Shown here one piece after another: positions 32,794 through 36,573 of a stretch of 36,573 nt of DNA. The DNA is taken from positions 1 to 36,573 of the forward strand of contig CAMLSG010000020.1 of NCBI GenBank assembly GCA_946482635.1. The letters are read 5' to 3'. Under the pieces are notes generated by a model, which saw nothing but the letters and a program-made list of their open reading frames with translations, did not search any database and was not told where the DNA came from. The first letter of the stretch is position 1, and each line of letters opens with the position of its first letter. The DNA is from an uncultured Duganella sp. (lineage in GTDB: Bacteria > Pseudomonadota > Gammaproteobacteria > Burkholderiales > Burkholderiaceae). A program made the translations under genes and the position numbers.

Positions 32794-33264
32794 CTATTGC
32801 TGCGCAGGCGGGGTGTCAGGCGATGCAGCAGCGGGAGCAGGCGCGGTCGCCGCTGGCGTGGCCTCCGCATCGAAGCGCATCTTCGACTTCTTGCTCTCTG
32901 CAGTATAGGTCCCGAGCTTGGTTCCGGTGGCGGTGGTGCTGCCGCCTTCGGCGACCAGGGTGCAGCCCTGGGTCTCCACCTGCCAGACATATTTCCCGGC
33001 GCGCAGGCTCCAGACGTTATCGCCGCTGGCGAACAGTTCGAACTCCAGTCCTTCCAGCGGCATCTCGCCCAACGGGATCGCCCGCTGGCATTCCGGCAGG
33101 CGCGCGGCCATCAGCGTGTACTGCGCATCTTCTTTCCAGAAAAACTCCTGCTGCCGCCGCACGGTCAAGGTGTGTTCGCGCGTGCCGTCCGCATAGAACG
33201 TTGCGGAATCATTAACGCAGCCAGCCAGCAGAAACAGCGGCACTACAGTCAGGATCTTGCGCAT
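32794..33264 (-). CDS. Small putative lipoprotein
   Basis: A 156-aa protein with a lipoprotein signal (MRKILTVVPLFLLAGC; lipobox LAGC at 13-16), so it should be acylated at C16 and anchored in the inner or outer membrane. The mature part has two further cysteines (one in LPECQRA, one in TQGCTL), a predicted beta-rich core and an Ala/Pro-rich low-complexity tail from about residue 134. I recognise no family. The ATG at 33264 is chosen for the signal peptide; the open frame runs upstream to 33345 without signal features. It ends 8 bp from the stop of the convergent oxidoreductase. Confidence 0.85.
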   Translation of the reverse strand: MRKILTVVPLFLLAGCVNDSATFYADGTREHTLTVRRQQEFFWKEDAQYTLMAARLPECQRAIPLGEMPLEGLEFELFASGDNVWSLRAGKYVWQVETQGCTLVAEGGSTTATGTKLGTYTAESKKSKMRFDAEATPAATAPAPAAASPDTPPAQQ

Positions 33265-33294
33265 GGGCGGTAGGAAGTGATTGGTTTGAAAGCA

Positions 33295-33325
33295 ATTATA
33301 GCCCCCGCGCACGATTGCCGCGCAA
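33295..33325 (-). promoter_or_regulatory. Putative promoter of the lipoprotein gene
   Basis: A perfect -10 TATAAT is present on the minus strand (33300-33295), with a weak TTGCGC (33325-33320) 19 bp upstream. Predicted transcription would start about 24 nt before the ATG at 33264. No equally good promoter is visible for the divergent kinase gene. Confidence 0.45.
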
Positions 33326-33377
33326 GCTCCGCCGTAGGCGTACACTGGAATCTTCCCGATGACTGTCCGACCATTTC

Positions 33378-36300
33378 ATGCAAAGAAGTTCGACCATCGA
33401 CGACCAGGGCTTTCGCCGAATCCTGAACCGCAACGTGAAGATCCCGCTGCTTGGCGGGATTGTTGCTGCCGGCATTTTCGTGGTGCTGTTCGCTTACCTG
33501 ATGAGCACCTGGAGCGCGGTGGAATCCACCGAGCGCGCGATCGGCAACGCACAGGAATTGCGCAGGCTGGCGGTCGACATGGAAAGCGGCATGCGCGGAT
33601 TCCTGCTGACGGGCGATGATGCCTTCCTCAGGCCCTATATCGCCGCTCGCCCGCGTTTCGACACGTCTGCCGAATCGCTGCGTGAGCTGGTGGAGGACGA
33701 CACCACCCAGGTCGAGCGCCTGCGCCATATCCGCGCCCAGCACCAGGCCTGGCTGCGTGCCGCAGACCAGTTGATTGCCGCCCGCCGCCAGCAAGGCGAC
33801 TACCTCAGCATGGTGCGCGCCGGCGCCGGGAAAATCCCTTTTGACGAACTGCGTGAGCAATTTCGCGCCTTTATCGAGCATGAAGAGCGGCAGCGCGCCG
33901 ATCGGGGTGCTGCGGTGCGGGTGGTGGGCTTCTGGACGGTGGCGATTTTCCTCGCCGTCAGCCTGGCGGTAAGCAGCCTGCTCGCCTGGCTGGGGCGGCG
34001 CGACCTGGTGCGATTGTCGGACGTCTACCGCGACGCGCTGCAGGAACAGCACACGCATGCTTTCCAATTGCAGCACCAGGCATGGCTGCGCGAAGGCCAG
34101 ACCCAGCTTGCCGAACAGGGCATCGGCCAGATGGCGCTGCCGCTGCTGTCGTCGACGCTGCTGGAGTTCATGGCGCGCTACCTGGACGTGGCGGTGGCGT
34201 CGTTCTATGTGGTGAAGCCGGACGGCTCGCTGGAGCGCACGGCGGCCTATGGCTTCAGCCATGAAGATGAAGCCCGGGGCCAGCAACTGATGCCAGGCGA
34301 AAGCCTGGTAGGCCAGGCCGCGCGCACCATGCGCATTGTGCACATGGCGCAGCTGCCGGCCGGCTATATCAAGGTGTCGTCGTCGCTGGGCGACGGCGCG
34401 CCGCAACAGCTTGTGCTGCTGCCCGTGCACAGCGATGGCCGCGTCAACGGCGTGGTGGAGCTGGGCTTCCTGCGCGAGGTGGGGCGGCGCGAGCTGGACT
34501 TCCTTGAACTGGTGGCGGGCAACGTCGGCATGGCGATCGAGGCGACAGTCGCGCGCCAGCGCCTGGCCGAAGTGCTGGTGGAAACTCAGTCCCTGAACGA
34601 AGAGCTGCAAGTGCAGCAGGAAGAGCTGCGCACTGCCAACGAAGAGCTGGAAGAACAATCGCGCGTGCTGGAGCGCTCGCAGGCCAGCCTGGAAGCGCAA
34701 AAGCTGGAGCTGGAACAGAGCAACGAAAAACTCGCCGTGCAGGCGGAGCTGCTGGACCAGCGCAATGCCGCCCTGGCCGCCGCCCGGATTGACGTGGAGG
34801 CGCGGGCAAGCGACCTGGAACGGGCCAGCGAATACAAATCGCAATTCCTGGCAAATATGTCGCACGAGCTGCGCACGCCCCTGAACAGCTCCCTGATCCT
34901 GGCCAAGCTGCTGGCCGATAACGCCCAGGGCAACCTCAATGAGGAGCAGGTCCGCTTTGCACAAACGATTTACAACGCCGGCAACGATTTGCTGGCGCTG
35001 ATCAACGACATCCTCGACATCTCGAAGGTGGAGGCGGGCAAGCTTGAACTGGCGCCGGAGGACGTCGTGCTGCAGGCGGTGATCGATGGCCTGGAAGCGG
35101 TCTTTGCACCGCTGGCGCAGGACAAGCAGCTCGAGTTCGTGATCGACCTCTTGCCGGGCCTGCCGGAGAAGGTTTATACAGACCGCCAGCGGCTCGAGCA
35201 AATCCTCAAGAACCTGCTGTCCAACGCGGTCAAGTTTACCGATAAGGGAAAGGTGATCCTGCGCGTGTCGCCGGGCGAAGCGGGCTTGCTGCGCTTTGCG
35301 GTGATCGACACCGGCGTTGGCGTGCGCCAGGAGCAGCAAGGCACGATCTTCGACGCCTTCCAGCAGGGCGACGGCACGCCGAGCCGGCGTTTTGGCGGCA
35401 CCGGGCTGGGATTGTCGATTTCGCGCGACCTGGCGCGCCTGCTGGGGGGCGAAGTCGAGTTGTCCAGCGTGGAAGGGCAGGGCAGCACCTTTACCCTGCT
35501 GTTGCCGACGCAGTGGGCTGTGGCCGCGCCGCAGGAAGCGCCGCCGCCGGTCGCGCCGGCAGCCTCGCCTGCGGCTCCGACGGAATCCAGGGCCGTCGAG
35601 GGCGGGGCCGGCGCAAGCGCTGCACCACACCCCTTCGACGACGACCGCGCCGCCGCGCCGCCGCCGGAACGCAAAGTCCTGATCATCGAAGACGACCCCG
35701 ATTTCGCCCGCATCCTGTACGACCTGGCGCACGAAGCCAACTATCGCGCCCTGGTTGCCTTCACCGCCGAAGAAGGCCTGCAACTGGCGCAAGAGCACCA
35801 GCCGCAAGCCGTGATGCTGGACATCCGCCTGCCCGACCGCTCCGGCCTGTCGGTGTTGCAGGTGCTGAAGGACAACCCGCAAACCCGCCACATTCCCGTG
35901 CATGTGATCAGCGCCACCGATAGCGGCGAAGCGGCCCTGCACCTGGGCGCCATCGGCTACGTCCGCAAGCCCGCCGAGCGCAACCAGCTGCTGGCCATAT
36001 TCGACCGCCTGGAGCGCCGCTTCACGCAAAAGATCAAGCACATCCTGCTGGTGGAAGACGACGCCCGCCAGCGCGACAGCATGGTCAAGCTGATCGAAGA
36101 CGAAGACATTGCCATCACTCCTGTCGCCAGCGGCGCCGAGGCGCTGGAACAGCTGCGCTCCACCATCTTCGACTGCATGATCATGGACCTGAAACTGCCC
36201 GACATGCAGGGCAGCGAACTGCTGCAGTTGATGTCGCAGCAGGAAATCGCCAGCTTCCCGCCGGTGATTGTCTATACTGGACGCAGCATGACGCGCGCCG

Positions 36301-36573
36301 AAGAAGCCGAGCTGTCGAAATACTCGCGCTCCATCATCATCAAGGGCGCCCGCTCGCCCGAGCGCCTGCTGGACGAAGTCACCCTGTTCCTGCACAAGGT
36401 CGAGTCCCAGCTCTCCAGCGAGCGGCAGACCATGCTGAAAGCGGTGCGCAGCCGCGACCGTGTGTTCGAAGGCCGCCGCATCCTGCTGGTGGACGACGAC
36501 GTGCGCAACATCTTCGCGCTGACCAGCGCCATTGAACAGAAAGGGGCCCTGGTGGAAATCGCCCGCAACGGCC
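33378..36573 (+). CDS. CHASE3-type hybrid histidine kinase with multiple receiver domains (3' end outside window)
   Basis: At least 1065 residues, open to the right edge. Order of parts: TM1 (about 23-45), a periplasmic CHASE3-like helical sensor with GMRGFLLTGDDAF (71-83), TM2 (about 180-206), a GAF-like region (about 235-400), a long Glu/Gln-rich coiled coil, HisKA with SHELRTP (phospho-accepting H496), and HATPase with N616 in LLSNAVKF and the G boxes DTGVGV and GGTGLGLSISR. Then follow receiver 1 (IIEDDPD, D815), receiver 2 (LVEDDAR, D937) and the start of receiver 3 (LVDDDVRN, D1039-D1041). An inner membrane phosphorelay sensor whose signal and output are unknown. The ATG at 33378 has no strong ribosome binding site, but no better start precedes the first membrane segment. 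Confidence 0.95.
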   Translation, partial: MQRSSTIDDQGFRRILNRNVKIPLLGGIVAAGIFVVLFAYLMSTWSAVESTERAIGNAQELRRLAVDMESGMRGFLLTGDDAFLRPYIAARPRFDTSAESLRELVEDDTTQVERLRHIRAQHQAWLRAADQLIAARRQQGDYLSMVRAGAGKIPFDELREQFRAFIEHEERQRADRGAAVRVVGFWTVAIFLAVSLAVSSLLAWLGRRDLVRLSDVYRDALQEQHTHAFQLQHQAWLREGQTQLAEQGIGQMALPLLSSTLLEFMARYLDVAVASFYVVKPDGSLERTAAYGFSHEDEARGQQLMPGESLVGQAARTMRIVHMAQLPAGYIKVSSSLGDGAPQQLVLLPVHSDGRVNGVVELGFLREVGRRELDFLELVAGNVGMAIEATVARQRLAEVLVETQSLNEELQVQQEELRTANEELEEQSRVLERSQASLEAQKLELEQSNEKLAVQAELLDQRNAALAAARIDVEARASDLERASEYKSQFLANMSHELRTPLNSSLILAKLLADNAQGNLNEEQVRFAQTIYNAGNDLLALINDILDISKVEAGKLELAPEDVVLQAVIDGLEAVFAPLAQDKQLEFVIDLLPGLPEKVYTDRQRLEQILKNLLSNAVKFTDKGKVILRVSPGEAGLLRFAVIDTGVGVRQEQQGTIFDAFQQGDGTPSRRFGGTGLGLSISRDLARLLGGEVELSSVEGQGSTFTLLLPTQWAVAAPQEAPPPVAPAASPAAPTESRAVEGGAGASAAPHPFDDDRAAAPPPERKVLIIEDDPDFARILYDLAHEANYRALVAFTAEEGLQLAQEHQPQAVMLDIRLPDRSGLSVLQVLKDNPQTRHIPVHVISATDSGEAALHLGAIGYVRKPAERNQLLAIFDRLERRFTQKIKHILLVEDDARQRDSMVKLIEDEDIAITPVASGAEALEQLRSTIFDCMIMDLKLPDMQGSELLQLMSQQEIASFPPVIVYTGRSMTRAEEAELSKYSRSIIIKGARSPERLLDEVTLFLHKVESQLSSERQTMLKAVRSRDRVFEGRRILLVDDDVRNIFALTSAIEQKGALVEIARNG

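Noticed and set aside
33249..36395. Open frame of 1048 codons on the minus strand
   Set aside because: It lies opposite the hybrid kinase, whose domains are clear. Its translation is His/Gln/Arg-rich, as is typical for the complement of GC-rich coding sequence, and no domain is recognisable.
1..36573. CRISPR arrays, tRNA or rRNA genes, transposases, integrases and att sites
   Set aside because: None seen. The 23-kb block has no flanking direct repeats, tRNA or recombinase, so it is not called a mobile island despite its accessory look.

Overview
The window reads as GC-rich betaproteobacterial chromosome, most likely Oxalobacteraceae (Massilia, Duganella or Janthinobacterium-like). This placement is inferred from base composition, from the proteins and from the uvrA / transporter / ssb neighbourhood; no 16S or other marker is present. 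Coding density is very high and no stretch longer than about 120 bases lacks a gene or a recognisable signal.

Layout. Positions 1-2927 hold housekeeping and transport genes: the 5' end of uvrA and a TetR-type regulator (both minus), then an MFS exporter and ssb (both plus), closed by a strong intrinsic terminator. A LexA-like box sits over a plausible uvrA promoter, inside the 3' end of the tetR gene. Positions 2942-25956 form one co-directional block of eleven genes, about 23 kb, with gaps of at most 52 bp and several stop/start overlaps. In order these are an unknown 189-aa protein, an AbiEii-like nucleotidyltransferase, three giant tandem DUF4132 paralogues (the first with an N-terminal WGR domain), a YehL-type MoxR AAA+ ATPase, a DUF5682 (YehM-like) protein, a VWA (YehP-like) protein, a double-SWIM (YehQ-like) protein, a fourth DUF4132 protein and a C-terminally membrane-anchored unknown. 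Positions 25998-28791 hold nudC, folE and a cytoplasmic thioredoxin-fold protein. Positions 28822-33264 hold two LysR regulators next to an aldo/keto reductase and a zinc-free MDR oxidoreductase, plus a small lipoprotein. From 33378 a CHASE3-type hybrid histidine kinase with several receiver domains runs off the right edge.

The central block is the part to look at. Its ATPase, DUF5682, VWA and SWIM genes follow the order of the poorly understood E. coli yehL-yehM-yehP-yehQ genes, which lie near the DUF4132/WGR gene yehI. Here the DUF4132 component is expanded to four copies, three of them sharing a gap-free 783-bp core. A nucleotidyltransferase pair has been added at the front and a membrane-anchored protein at the back. 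MoxR ATPases with VWA partners are generally thought to remodel or activate client proteins. A reasonable inference is that the DUF4132 proteins are the clients or effectors and that the expansion diversifies them. Whether the block serves stress response, metal metabolism or biological conflict cannot be decided from sequence alone.

The two LysR/oxidoreductase pairs look like ordinary locally regulated redox genes. The kinase is an ordinary multi-receiver signalling protein of the kind abundant in this family.
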